64,000 nucleotides of DNA from contig CBDDFN010000010.1 in NCBI GenBank assembly GCA_965227065.1, positions 186,001 through 250,000 of the forward strand. The letters are read 5' to 3'. This DNA is from CBDDFN01 sp965227065. Its GTDB lineage: Bacteria; Pseudomonadota; Alphaproteobacteria; SPJN01. Shown here piece by piece: positions 8,783 to 16,876 of this stretch. Each line of letters begins with the position of its first letter. Within the stretch, counting starts at the first letter, position 1. Under the pieces are notes generated by a model, which saw nothing but the letters and a program-made list of their open reading frames with translations, made no database searches and had not been told where the DNA came from. A program made the translations under genes and the position numbers.

Positions 8783-9620
8783 GGCCGCGCTCCTCCCTGA
8801 AGCGGTCATAAAGGGTGATGATGGCGGCTGCCGTCTCTTCAATCGAGCGTTTGGTGACATCAATCGATTGCCAGCCCTGCTTGGCAAACAGCCGCTTGGC
8901 TTCCACCACTTCGGCCTTGATCTTGTCGATCATGGTGTAATCGGTTTCTTTCGACTGGCGCAAAAATTTCAACCGGTTGACCCGGATTTGCGACAGACGT
9001 TCGGGATTAACAGTCAGGCCCACCACCAATGGCCGGCGCACTGAATAAAGCGGCTCAGGCATCGGGATGCCCGGCACAATCGGAATATTGGCCGCCTTGA
9101 TCCCGCGATTGGCGAGATAAATACAGGTCGGTGTTTTCGACGTCCGCGACACGCCGACCAAAATCACATCGGCCTCATCCAGCGTTTCGGCATTCTGGCC
9201 ATCATCATGGGCCATGGTGTAATTGAGTGCGTCGATGCGCTTGAAATAATCTTCGGTCATTTCATGCTGACGGCCCGGCCGATGGGCAACTTCGGCACCC
9301 AGATAATGCTGCAGCGCCTTGATGGCCGGATCAAGCACCGGCACGCAAGGCACGCGCAATTCCGCGCAGCGGTCGACCAGAATTTGTTCCAGGCTGACAT
9401 TGACCATGGTGCAAAAGACAATGCCAGGCTGGGCGGCAATTGCATCCATCACTTTCATCAACTGTTTTTCGGTCCGCACCATCGTGTAGGCATGGCGCTG
9501 GGCGTCAGCCTGTTCAAACTGAACCGTAATCGCATTGGCAATCGTTGCCACCGTCTCGCCGGTCGCATCCGACACCAGATGCATATGATAACGTCCTTTG
9601 GGGGATGGGCTGTCACTCAT
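8775..9620 (-). CDS. ppsR: PEP synthase regulatory kinase/phosphorylase (DUF299, PpsR-like)
   Basis: The 281-residue protein carries the DUF299 signatures HLVSDATGET at the N-terminus and the P-loop-like GVSRTSKTPTC near residue 157. In enterobacteria this family both phosphorylates and dephosphorylates PEP synthase; other relatives act on pyruvate phosphate dikinase. The ATG at 9620 has GGAGG 7 bases upstream; a GTG at 9632 would overlap that site. This is the homologue of Rickettsia RP001, the gene that flanks the origin opposite hemE. It starts the leftward operon. Confidence 0.9.
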   Translation of the reverse strand: MSDSPSPKGRYHMHLVSDATGETVATIANAITVQFEQADAQRHAYTMVRTEKQLMKVMDAIAAQPGIVFCTMVNVSLEQILVDRCAELRVPCVPVLDPAIKALQHYLGAEVAHRPGRQHEMTEDYFKRIDALNYTMAHDDGQNAETLDEADVILVGVSRTSKTPTCIYLANRGIKAANIPIVPGIPMPEPLYSVRRPLVVGLTVNPERLSQIRVNRLKFLRQSKETDYTMIDKIKAEVVEAKRLFAKQGWQSIDVTKRSIEETAAAIITLYDRFREERGHD

Positions 9621-10042
9621 GGCACCCTCCACAGTCTGGCTGTGGAAAAGGGGGATAAGTCGGCCTTTTTGCGCATTTCCAAAATTTCATACCCCTGTTT
9701 CGGATTCAGCCCCATATGTTACGCAAGGGTGAAAAACGCTTCACAAGCCCCTGTGAATCACGCGGATAACTCAAACATGAAACCCTGTTATTCCACTTAT
9801 CCCCGCAATTCCAAACAGGCAAAACCGCCAATGCTCCCAAAGCTGTCCCCAAATCGGATCTGGCAGAACCAAGCCACCGCCATGCCCGTACAAAACAGCG
9901 CATAAGATATAATCCCCAACATTCCACCCAATCCACTATCAACCACTATCTTTATTAGAATCTTGTATGGAAGAAGCGATTGGGGATAGGTCATAGCCCA
10001 TGCGGATAGATCGTCCATCCAAAGGTTAAGAAGGATCGAGCA
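9621..10042. other. Putative chromosomal replication origin (oriC) between ppsR and hemE
   Basis: This roughly 420-base gap between divergent ppsR and hemE is the syntenic position of oriC in Caulobacter and Rickettsia. It holds a one-mismatch DnaA box TGTGGAAAA (9641-9649), weaker matches at 9650, 9798, 9981 and 10001, three TCCCCA hexamers resembling the Caulobacter W boxes (9846, 9913, and reversed at 9981), three GANTC methylation sites (9703, 9755, 9958) and an A+T-rich stretch at about 9925-9972. No full TTAA-N7-TTAA CtrA site was found. The assignment is strong by synteny and moderate by motif. Confidence 0.7.
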
Positions 10043-11074
10043 GTGAGTGCGGAAAAAAGCCTGAAACGGGTACTGAATGGTGAGCGGGTTGATCCGGTCC
10101 CGATCTGGCTGATGCGTCAAGCAGGCCGGTACCTGCCCGAATATAAGGCAACGCGCGCTGAGGCCGGTGATTTTTTGAGCCTGTGCTACACGCCCGATCT
10201 GGCCGCCGAAGTCACCTTGCAGCCGATCCGCCGGTTTGGCTTTGATGCCTCGATCCTGTTTGCCGATATTTTGCTGGTCCCCCAGGCGATGGGACAGACA
10301 TTGTGGTTTGCCGAAGGCGAAGGCCCCCGGCTTGAGCCGCTCACCGATCAGGCCGGCATTGATGCGCTGGGTTTGGAAGGGCTGCATGATCAGCTTGCGC
10401 CGGTCTATGAGACTGTTTCGATCCTGGCACGCGAATTGCCTGATCCTGTCACGCTCATCGGCTTTGCCGGCGCACCCTACACGGTGGCGAGCTATATGAT
10501 TGCAGGCAAGGGGACGACCGATCAGGCCCCGGCCAAGCGGATGGCCTGGGCGGCCCCTGATTTGTTCGAGACGCTTATGGACAAGCTTGTGGCGGCGACC
10601 AGCGCCTATCTGATGGAACAGATCAAAGCGGGTGCCGAAGTTATCCAGCTGTTTGATACCTGGGCGGGGGGCTTGCCGCTGCCTTTGTTTGAACGCGCTG
10701 TGCTTGGCCCGACACAGAAGATCGTTGCCAATCTTAAAGCCGCCCATCCCGATATTCCCATTATTGGCTTTCCGCGCGGCGTTGGTTTGCTGGCGGAGCG
10801 CTTCCTCGCTGAAACCGGGGTTGATGCGCTGGGCCTTGATACAGGGGCTGATCTGGGACTGGCCGCTCAACTTCAGGCCAAGGTGCCGGTGCAAGGCTGT
10901 CTTGATCCGCAATGTCTGGTGGCAGGCGGTCAGGTGATGCGGGACGAGATTGACCGGATATGCGAGGCGCTGAGCGGTGGCCCCCATATTTTCAATCTGG
11001 GTCACGGCATTGTGCCGGACACACCGCCTGAGCATGTGGCAGAGCTGATCGAGCATATAAGGGCAAAGTCATGA
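10043..11074 (+). CDS. hemE: Uroporphyrinogen decarboxylase HemE
   Basis: The 343-residue enzyme removes four acetate carboxyls from uroporphyrinogen III to give coproporphyrinogen III. The signature PIWLMRQAGRYLPEY (from about residue 20) contains the conserved Arg residues; GFAGAPYT, FDTWAG and the C-terminal NLGHGI are also diagnostic. The start is GTG with AAGGA 8 bases upstream. It is the first gene rightward of the putative origin, and its stop overlaps hemH (ATGA). Confidence 0.97.
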   Translation: MSAEKSLKRVLNGERVDPVPIWLMRQAGRYLPEYKATRAEAGDFLSLCYTPDLAAEVTLQPIRRFGFDASILFADILLVPQAMGQTLWFAEGEGPRLEPLTDQAGIDALGLEGLHDQLAPVYETVSILARELPDPVTLIGFAGAPYTVASYMIAGKGTTDQAPAKRMAWAAPDLFETLMDKLVAATSAYLMEQIKAGAEVIQLFDTWAGGLPLPLFERAVLGPTQKIVANLKAAHPDIPIIGFPRGVGLLAERFLAETGVDALGLDTGADLGLAAQLQAKVPVQGCLDPQCLVAGGQVMRDEIDRICEALSGGPHIFNLGHGIVPDTPPEHVAELIEHIRAKS

Positions 11075-12084
11075 AGCTCAGCATTGTGCTGTTCAATCTG
11101 GGCGGGCCTGACAGTCCTGAGGCGGTGAAACCGTTCCTGTTCAATCTGTTCAACGATCCTGCGATCATTGGCTTGCCGGGGCCGTTGCGCTGGCTGGTGG
11201 CCAAATTGATTTCCACGCGCCGTGCCCCTGTGGCGCGTGAAATCTATGATCATATTGGCGGGGCGTCGCCCTTGCTGGATTGGACCGAACAACAGGCAAA
11301 GGCGTTGAAAGACAGCCTGCCGGAGTTTGATGAGGTTCAGGTCGAGATCGCCATGCGCTATTGGCATCCGCGCGCGTCTGAAACGGTGGAACGTGTGAAG
11401 GCGTTCGGTCCCGACCGGGTGGTCCTGCTGCCGCTTTATCCGCAATTTTCAACCACTACGACGGGATCAAGCCTAAAGGAATGGGCCGAACAGGCAGAGC
11501 GTGCGGGTTTGACCGCGCCGACCATGACAGTGTGCTGTTATCCCGACAATGAAGGCTTTGTCGAAGCCAGCCGCGATTTGATCGAACAGGCTCTGGCCGA
11601 TGCCGAAGGGATTGGCTTGCGGTTGTTATTTTCCGCCCATGGCTTGCCCAAGAAAGTGATTGATGGTGGTGATCCCTATCAGCGTCAGGTGGAACGCTCT
11701 GTCGCCGCGGTGGTCAAGGCGCTGGACCGGCCTGGTCTTGATTATCTGACTTGTTATCAATCCCGTGTCGGGCCGCTTGAATGGATCGGGCCATCCACCG
11801 AAGAGGCTTTGGCCCAGGCCGCCCAGGAGGGCAAGTCGGTGATGGTGATCCCGATTGCTTTTGTGTCGGAGCATTCTGAAACGCTGGTTGAGCTTGATAT
11901 TGAATATGCTGAACTCGCCAAAGAACTCGGCATTTTGGAATATCACCGGGTGCCGACAGTGCGGGTGCATCCTGCCTTCATTGACGGGCTGGCGGGTCTG
12001 GTCAGGCTTGCGGTGAACACGCCGATTGAATTCAATTGTGCCGAGCCTGAGGGTTGCCCGGTGGAGGAGGCGCGCAATGGATAG
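11071..12084 (+). CDS. hemH: Ferrochelatase HemH
   Basis: The 337-residue protein inserts ferrous iron into protoporphyrin IX. It shows FNLGGPDSPEAV at the N-terminus, PLYPQFSTTTTGSS in the middle and the metal-site motif FSAHGLP with its conserved His. The C-terminal NCAEPEGCPVEE has two cysteines in a C-x6-C arrangement, which may hint at an iron-sulphur or redox site, but such tails vary. It is coupled to hemE by a 4-base overlap and overlaps hemJ by 8 bases. Confidence 0.96.
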   Translation: MKLSIVLFNLGGPDSPEAVKPFLFNLFNDPAIIGLPGPLRWLVAKLISTRRAPVAREIYDHIGGASPLLDWTEQQAKALKDSLPEFDEVQVEIAMRYWHPRASETVERVKAFGPDRVVLLPLYPQFSTTTTGSSLKEWAEQAERAGLTAPTMTVCCYPDNEGFVEASRDLIEQALADAEGIGLRLLFSAHGLPKKVIDGGDPYQRQVERSVAAVVKALDRPGLDYLTCYQSRVGPLEWIGPSTEEALAQAAQEGKSVMVIPIAFVSEHSETLVELDIEYAELAKELGILEYHRVPTVRVHPAFIDGLAGLVRLAVNTPIEFNCAEPEGCPVEEARNG

Positions 12085-12511
12085 TCTTTACCTGTGGATC
12101 AAGGCGCTGCATGTCATTGCCGTCATCTCATGGATGGCCGGCATGCTCTATCTGCCGCGCCTGTTTGTCTATCATTGCGAAACTGACAGGGGCTCGGACG
12201 CCTCTGAGCGTTTCAAGGTGATGGAAAAGAAGCTGTTGCGCTTCATCATCAATCCGGCGATGGGCGTGACCTGGCTGGCCGGACTGACAATGCTGTATCT
12301 CAACCCCGCTTTGCTGTCGGAACCCTGGATGCACGCCAAATTGACCTTTGTGGTTTTGCTCAGCGCCATTCACGGCTTTTTCGCCCGCTGGATGAAAGCG
12401 TTTCAACGGGATGAAAACCAGCACACCCAGAAATTCTACCGCATGGTCAATGAAGGCCCGACCCTGTTGATGGTCGGCATTGTGATTATGGTGATTGTGC
12501 GACCTTTTTGA
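12077..12511 (+). CDS. hemJ: Protoporphyrinogen oxidase HemJ
   Basis: The 144-residue, four-helix membrane protein oxidises protoporphyrinogen IX to protoporphyrin IX. The first helix carries KALHVIAVISWMAGM, with the essential His, and PRLFVYH follows. The ATG at 12077 lies inside the end of hemH; the longer in-frame read-through upstream is simply hemH sequence. HemJ replaces HemG or HemY in most alphaproteobacteria, and with hemE and hemH it completes the late heme pathway in one operon. Confidence 0.93.
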   Translation: MDSLYLWIKALHVIAVISWMAGMLYLPRLFVYHCETDRGSDASERFKVMEKKLLRFIINPAMGVTWLAGLTMLYLNPALLSEPWMHAKLTFVVLLSAIHGFFARWMKAFQRDENQHTQKFYRMVNEGPTLLMVGIVIMVIVRPF

Positions 12512-12748
12512 TCGCCTCTTTCGTCCACGCCAAATCTGGTGTATATATCAGACAACTAAGCGGTGGAGCTTGAGCCGGGACCGGCGCTTCGCCGGGCATC
12601 CGTCAAACTCCCGCTTTATCTTCCTTTCCGGGCCGCAAGGGCTGGAACTACCCATCACCTCACGATCGAATCGACGCGTCACGCTGGCAATTCGGTCACC
12701 CCATCTTTTTGGTGCCCCTGCGCACTCTTCCAACGACAAAAACACGCG
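12512..12748 (+). promoter_or_regulatory. rho 5' leader region
   Basis: No gene is seen in these 237 bases. They include an A+T-rich GTATATATCAG (12540-12550) that could be a -10 region, a CCGGCG-CTT-CGCCGG stem-loop near 12583 and a CACC/GGTG hairpin enclosing a T run just before rho. Leaders of rho often carry attenuators by which Rho limits its own synthesis; here this is inference from position. Confidence 0.35.
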
Positions 12749-14002
12749 ATGAATCTGCAAGAACTCAAACAAAAAAGCCCGACTGAACTTCTTTCGGTGG
12801 CCGAAGAGCTCGAAATCGAAAATGCGAGCTCGATGCGCAAACAGGACATGATGTTTGCCATTCTCAAGGAATCGGCGGAACAGGGTGAGGAAATCACCGG
12901 TGGCGGTGTGCTTGAAGTGCTGCAAGACGGCTTCGGCTTTCTGCGCGCCCCTGAATCGAACTATCTGCCGGGGCCTGACGATATTTACGTCTCGCCCAGC
13001 CAGATCCGCCGCTTTGGTCTGCGCACCGGCGACACGGTGGAAGGCCAGATCCGGTCGCCCAAAGACTCGGAGCGTTACTTTGCGCTTCTCAAAGTCTCGA
13101 CCATCAATTTTGAAGACCCCGAAGCAGGCCGTCACAAAGTTCATTTTGACAATCTGACGCCGCTTTATCCCGACGAGAAAATCAATCTCGAAATCGAAAA
13201 ACCCAGCAAGGACAATTCAGCCCGGGTGATCGATATTGTCTCGCCGCTCGGGAAAGGCCAGCGCGCCTTGATTGTTGCGCCGCCGCGGACCGGTAAAACC
13301 GTGCTGCTGCAAAATATCGCCCATTCGATCACCACCAACCATCCCGAATGCTATGTCATCGTTCTGCTGATTGACGAGCGGCCCGAAGAGGTCACCGACA
13401 TGCAACGCTCGGTGAATGGCGAGGTGATCAGCTCAACCTTTGATGAACCGGCCAGCCGGCACGTGCAGGTTGCTGAAATGGTGATCGAAAAAGCCAAGCG
13501 CCTGGTGGAGCACAAGCGCGATGTCGTCATTCTGCTCGATTCCATCACCCGTCTGGGCCGGGCCTACAACACGGTTGTGCCAAGCTCGGGCAAGGTGCTG
13601 ACCGGTGGTGTGGACGCCAATGCGCTGCAACGGCCCAAGCGCTTCTTCGGTGCGGCGCGGAATATTGAAGAGGGCGGCTCGCTGACCATCATTTCCACCG
13701 CGCTGATCGATACCGGCTCGCGCATGGATGAAGTGATCTTTGAAGAATTCAAAGGCACGGGTAACTCTGAAATCGTGCTTGATCGCAAGGTTGCCGACAA
13801 ACGCACCTTCCCCGCGATCGACATCATGAAATCGGGCACCCGGAAGGAAGAGCTTCTGGTCGACAAGGCCACGCTGCAAAAAATGTATGTGCTGCGCCGT
13901 ATCCTCACCCCCATGGGGACAGTCGATGCGGTCGAGTTCCTGCTCGGCAAGCTCAAAGATACCAAGACCAATGGTGAGTTCTTCGATTCGATGAATACAT
14001 AA
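12749..14002 (+). CDS. rho: Transcription termination factor Rho
   Basis: The 417-residue hexameric RNA helicase releases transcripts. Domains in order: N-terminal helix bundle (MNLQELKQKSPTEL), cold-shock-like RNA-binding domain with GFGFLRAP near residue 68, and RecA-like motor with Walker A PPRTGKT, Walker B VVILLDSITRLGRAYN, the Q loop and the R-loop GTGNSEIVLDR. The start was set at 12749 because the family begins with this sequence; the upstream in-frame extension is not conserved-looking. A GGCG/CGCC hairpin overlaps the stop codon. Confidence 0.97.
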   Translation: MNLQELKQKSPTELLSVAEELEIENASSMRKQDMMFAILKESAEQGEEITGGGVLEVLQDGFGFLRAPESNYLPGPDDIYVSPSQIRRFGLRTGDTVEGQIRSPKDSERYFALLKVSTINFEDPEAGRHKVHFDNLTPLYPDEKINLEIEKPSKDNSARVIDIVSPLGKGQRALIVAPPRTGKTVLLQNIAHSITTNHPECYVIVLLIDERPEEVTDMQRSVNGEVISSTFDEPASRHVQVAEMVIEKAKRLVEHKRDVVILLDSITRLGRAYNTVVPSSGKVLTGGVDANALQRPKRFFGAARNIEEGGSLTIISTALIDTGSRMDEVIFEEFKGTGNSEIVLDRKVADKRTFPAIDIMKSGTRKEELLVDKATLQKMYVLRRILTPMGTVDAVEFLLGKLKDTKTNGEFFDSMNT

Positions 14003-14093
14003 GGCGTTGCCGCCTTGTGCGTGTTCCCTCCGGGAAGGGGCGGAGGCAAGCTGCAAAGCAGCGACCGCCGTGAGCGAGTATGAGGGCAAGTGA

Positions 14094-15194
14094 ATGCTGA
14101 ACACAATCCAGGCCATTCGCGGTATCGCAGCGCTTGCGGTTGTGTTCCACCATCTTGTTTTCACCCTGCACAGCTATGGCGCGCGTGGCAGCTTTTTTGA
14201 ATTTGTCCGTGACACGATGCGGCCCGGTGATGCCGGCGTTGATCTGTTCTTCATCGTCTCGGGCTTCATCATGGTCTATATCCGCGGCAATTATCTGCGC
14301 GATGGCCAGCGTCAGGCCGGGCGGTTTCTGGCGCGGCGCGCCGAGCGGGTGATCCCGCCTTACTGGATTTACACGACCGCCGCGCTTGGGCTTGTTGTTC
14401 TGGCAAGTGTGATGGGCCAGGCGCCTGAAGGGGCCTTGTCGCTTGCCTCCATCCTGCATTCCTATTTTCTCGTGCCGTATGAAAAAGGCTTCCTGCTGGT
14501 GGTCGGCTGGACCCTGTCTTACGAGATGCTGTTCTACTTTGCCTTCACCTTCGGGCTTTTGTTTTTCACCAACAGGCTTGCCCATATTGTGGCGGTCGGA
14601 TCGGTCTTCGTGATTGGTGTGGTGATCGGCCAGCTGGTTGATCTGCGCGACGTCTCAACCATTCTGACCTTCTTCACACTGCCGATCATTCTTGAATTTG
14701 TCATCGGCATGCTGATTGCGCATTTCTACCTTGAAGGGCGCAGCGCGGGTAAAACAGGCGGGCTTGTCCTGATCGCCGCCGGTGTCGGGCTGTTCATCTT
14801 TTTCAACTATCCGGTCGAGGCCTTGAATGGCCGCACAATGGAAGAGCTGCGCACCCCGTTTGAACGCTTTATCTGGTACGGCATCCCCTCGGCCCTGATT
14901 GTCATGGGCGCGCTTGGTCTTGAAAAAGACTGGGGCAAAGCGGTCCCCCGTCCGCTTATCACCATCGGCAATGCGAGCTATTCGCTCTATCTCAGCCATT
15001 TTCTGGGACTGCATGCCATGGGGATTGTGTGGAAAGGGCTTGGGCTCAACCAGAAAGTTCCTGACGGGGTCTTTGCACTGATCCTTGTGGTGGTTTGCGT
15101 CGTCTATGCGGTGCTGAGCTACCGGCTGGTCGAGCATCACATCATCAACTGGATCCTGGGCAGACAGGCCTTTCCGCGCACCAAGAAAGTGTGA
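14094..15194 (+). CDS. Acyltransferase 3 family membrane protein (OafA-like)
   Basis: The 366-residue protein has about ten membrane helices and family-3 acyltransferase motifs: AIRGIAALAVVFHHLVF at the N-terminus, with the catalytic His in VFHH, then VDLFFIVSGFIM and the R-x10-R arrangement of RRAERVIPPYW. Such enzymes acylate cell-surface sugars or lipids; the substrate is not predictable. It stands alone after rho. Its stop TGA abuts the stop of the convergent oxidoreductase without a gap (TGATCA). Confidence 0.88.
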   Translation: MLNTIQAIRGIAALAVVFHHLVFTLHSYGARGSFFEFVRDTMRPGDAGVDLFFIVSGFIMVYIRGNYLRDGQRQAGRFLARRAERVIPPYWIYTTAALGLVVLASVMGQAPEGALSLASILHSYFLVPYEKGFLLVVGWTLSYEMLFYFAFTFGLLFFTNRLAHIVAVGSVFVIGVVIGQLVDLRDVSTILTFFTLPIILEFVIGMLIAHFYLEGRSAGKTGGLVLIAAGVGLFIFFNYPVEALNGRTMEELRTPFERFIWYGIPSALIVMGALGLEKDWGKAVPRPLITIGNASYSLYLSHFLGLHAMGIVWKGLGLNQKVPDGVFALILVVVCVVYAVLSYRLVEHHIINWILGRQAFPRTKKV

Positions 15195-16166
15195 TCAGGG
15201 GATCAGCACCGATGAGCCGACCGTGGTGCGCGCTTCCATCTCTTCATGGGCGCGGCGGACCTCATCAAGCGGATAGGTCTGGCGCACCGCAACCTTGATA
15301 TGCCCGCCACCCCATTGGTCAAACAGGGCCTCGGATGCCAGCTCAAGTTCAGCGCGGGTGGTCACATAATTAAACAGCGATGGCCGGGTCACAAATAACG
15401 ACCCGCGCGCGCCCATTTCCTCAAAGCCGATCGGGGCGGGCAAACCACTGGCATTGCCGTAAGACACCAGCATGCCGCGCGGTTGCAAACATTGCATGGA
15501 GCCCGGCACCGTATCCTTGCCCACGGAATCATAGACCACCGGCACGCCCGCACCATCGGTCAGCTCCCGCGTGCGGGCGACGAAATCCTCTTCACGATAG
15601 AGAATGACATGATCAGCGCCGTGATCGCGCGCAAGCTCCGCCTTTTCCTCAGACCCTGCCGTGCCGATGATGGTGCATCCCAGCCGCTTGGCCCATTGGC
15701 ACAGGATAAGGCCGACCCCGCCGGCGGCCGCGTGAACCAGAATGGTTTCACCGGCTTTGACCGGATAGGTCCGGCGCAGCAAATATTCTGCTGTCATGCC
15801 TTTGAGGAACCCTGCTGCGGCTTCATCCTCGGCGATGGTGTCGGGCAGGATGACCAAACGCTCTGCCGGGATATTGATCTCGTCGGCGTAAGAGCCGGGC
15901 ACATAGAAATAAACCACGCGGTCGCCGGGCTTGATATGGTTCACACCGTCGCCGGTTGAGACCACTTCGCCGGCGGCTTCGACCCCAAGCCCGGTGGGCA
16001 GCGGCAAGGGATAAAGCCCGGTGCGGTGATAGGTGTCGATATAATTGAGCCCAATGGCGGTGTGGCGCACGCGCGCTTCGCCGGGGCCGGGATCAGCCAG
16101 ATCGGCGCGTTCAAGTTTCAAAACCTCTGGTCCACCGGTTTCGGTGATGTGAACGCGCCGGATCAT
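15195..16166 (-). CDS. qor: Quinone oxidoreductase (zeta-crystallin-like MDR family)
   Basis: The 323-residue medium-chain reductase without zinc residues has the N-terminal catalytic fold with GLNYIDTYHRTGLYP, a cofactor segment HAAAGGVGLILCQWAK near residue 145 and the downstream YGNASG segment. Homologues reduce quinones with NADPH, one electron at a time. It is transcribed leftward, separated from the dienelactone hydrolase by 11 bases, and probably sits in one unit with it. Confidence 0.9.
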   Translation of the reverse strand: MIRRVHITETGGPEVLKLERADLADPGPGEARVRHTAIGLNYIDTYHRTGLYPLPLPTGLGVEAAGEVVSTGDGVNHIKPGDRVVYFYVPGSYADEINIPAERLVILPDTIAEDEAAAGFLKGMTAEYLLRRTYPVKAGETILVHAAAGGVGLILCQWAKRLGCTIIGTAGSEEKAELARDHGADHVILYREEDFVARTRELTDGAGVPVVYDSVGKDTVPGSMQCLQPRGMLVSYGNASGLPAPIGFEEMGARGSLFVTRPSLFNYVTTRAELELASEALFDQWGGGHIKVAVRQTYPLDEVRRAHEEMEARTTVGSSVLIP

Positions 16167-16177
16167 GTGTGGGCTCC

Positions 16178-16876
16178 CTAGCCGAGATGCTCTTTCAAAA
16201 AGGCCTCGGTCCGATCATTGGCCAATGTGGCATTGGCCTCATCATAATGAGCACCACCGACACGCGCAAAGGCATGATCCATGCCCGGATAATCATGCAG
16301 CGTAACGAGCGGGAGACCATCAAGCCCCTCATGCATCGCCTTTTGCGCATCCGCATCGACAAATTCGTCCTTCTCGGCGACGTGCAGCATCAGCGGCTTG
16401 GAAATATTGCCCGCCTCATCCAGCTTGGCGGGAATGTTCACCCCGTAATAGCCGACGGCGGCATCGGCATTGGTGCGGGTGGCGGTGAGATAGGCGAGAT
16501 GCCCGCCCAGGCAATAGCCGATCGCGCCGATCTTGCCATTCACGCCGTCCATCTCGCGCAGATGGGTGATGGTGGCCTGCACATCGACCATGCCTTTATC
16601 GACATCAAATGTGCCGAACAGTTCGAACGCGCGCGCCCATTCCTCGTCGGTCTTGTCGGTCAATTGAATGCCCGGCTCGATCCGCCAGAACAGATCGGGG
16701 CACAGTGCCACAAAACCCTTGGCGGCGAGATCATCGGCGATGGACCGCATCACATCGTTCACACCGAAAATTTCCTGAATGACAACGACGCCGGGGCCTG
16801 ACCCGCCTTCGGGCAAAGCCAGATAGCCGGAAAATTCGCCGTCCGTGGTTTTGATCGTAATGTCTTGTCCGCTCAT
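16178..16876 (-). CDS. Dienelactone hydrolase family protein
   Basis: The 232-residue alpha/beta hydrolase shows the DLH layout: VVIQEIFGVNDVMR, nucleophile Cys in GYCLGGH, an acid in AEKDEFVDADA and the His in GMDHAF. Classic members cleave dienelactone in chlorocatechol breakdown, but chromosomal members often act on other esters. The start at 16876 has AAGGAGAG upstream and overlaps the stop of the DUF255 gene (ATGA). Confidence 0.9.
   Translation of the reverse strand: MSGQDITIKTTDGEFSGYLALPEGGSGPGVVVIQEIFGVNDVMRSIADDLAAKGFVALCPDLFWRIEPGIQLTDKTDEEWARAFELFGTFDVDKGMVDVQATITHLREMDGVNGKIGAIGYCLGGHLAYLTATRTNADAAVGYYGVNIPAKLDEAGNISKPLMLHVAEKDEFVDADAQKAMHEGLDGLPLVTLHDYPGMDHAFARVGGAHYDEANATLANDRTEAFLKEHLG

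Noticed and set aside
10021..10042. CtrA-binding site beside hemE
   Set aside because: Only one half-site-like GTTAAG is present; the second TTAA at the right spacing is missing.
9797..11056. Open frame antisense to hemE, extending into the putative origin
   Set aside because: It overlaps hemE throughout and has no family signature; the start would lie within a conserved gene.
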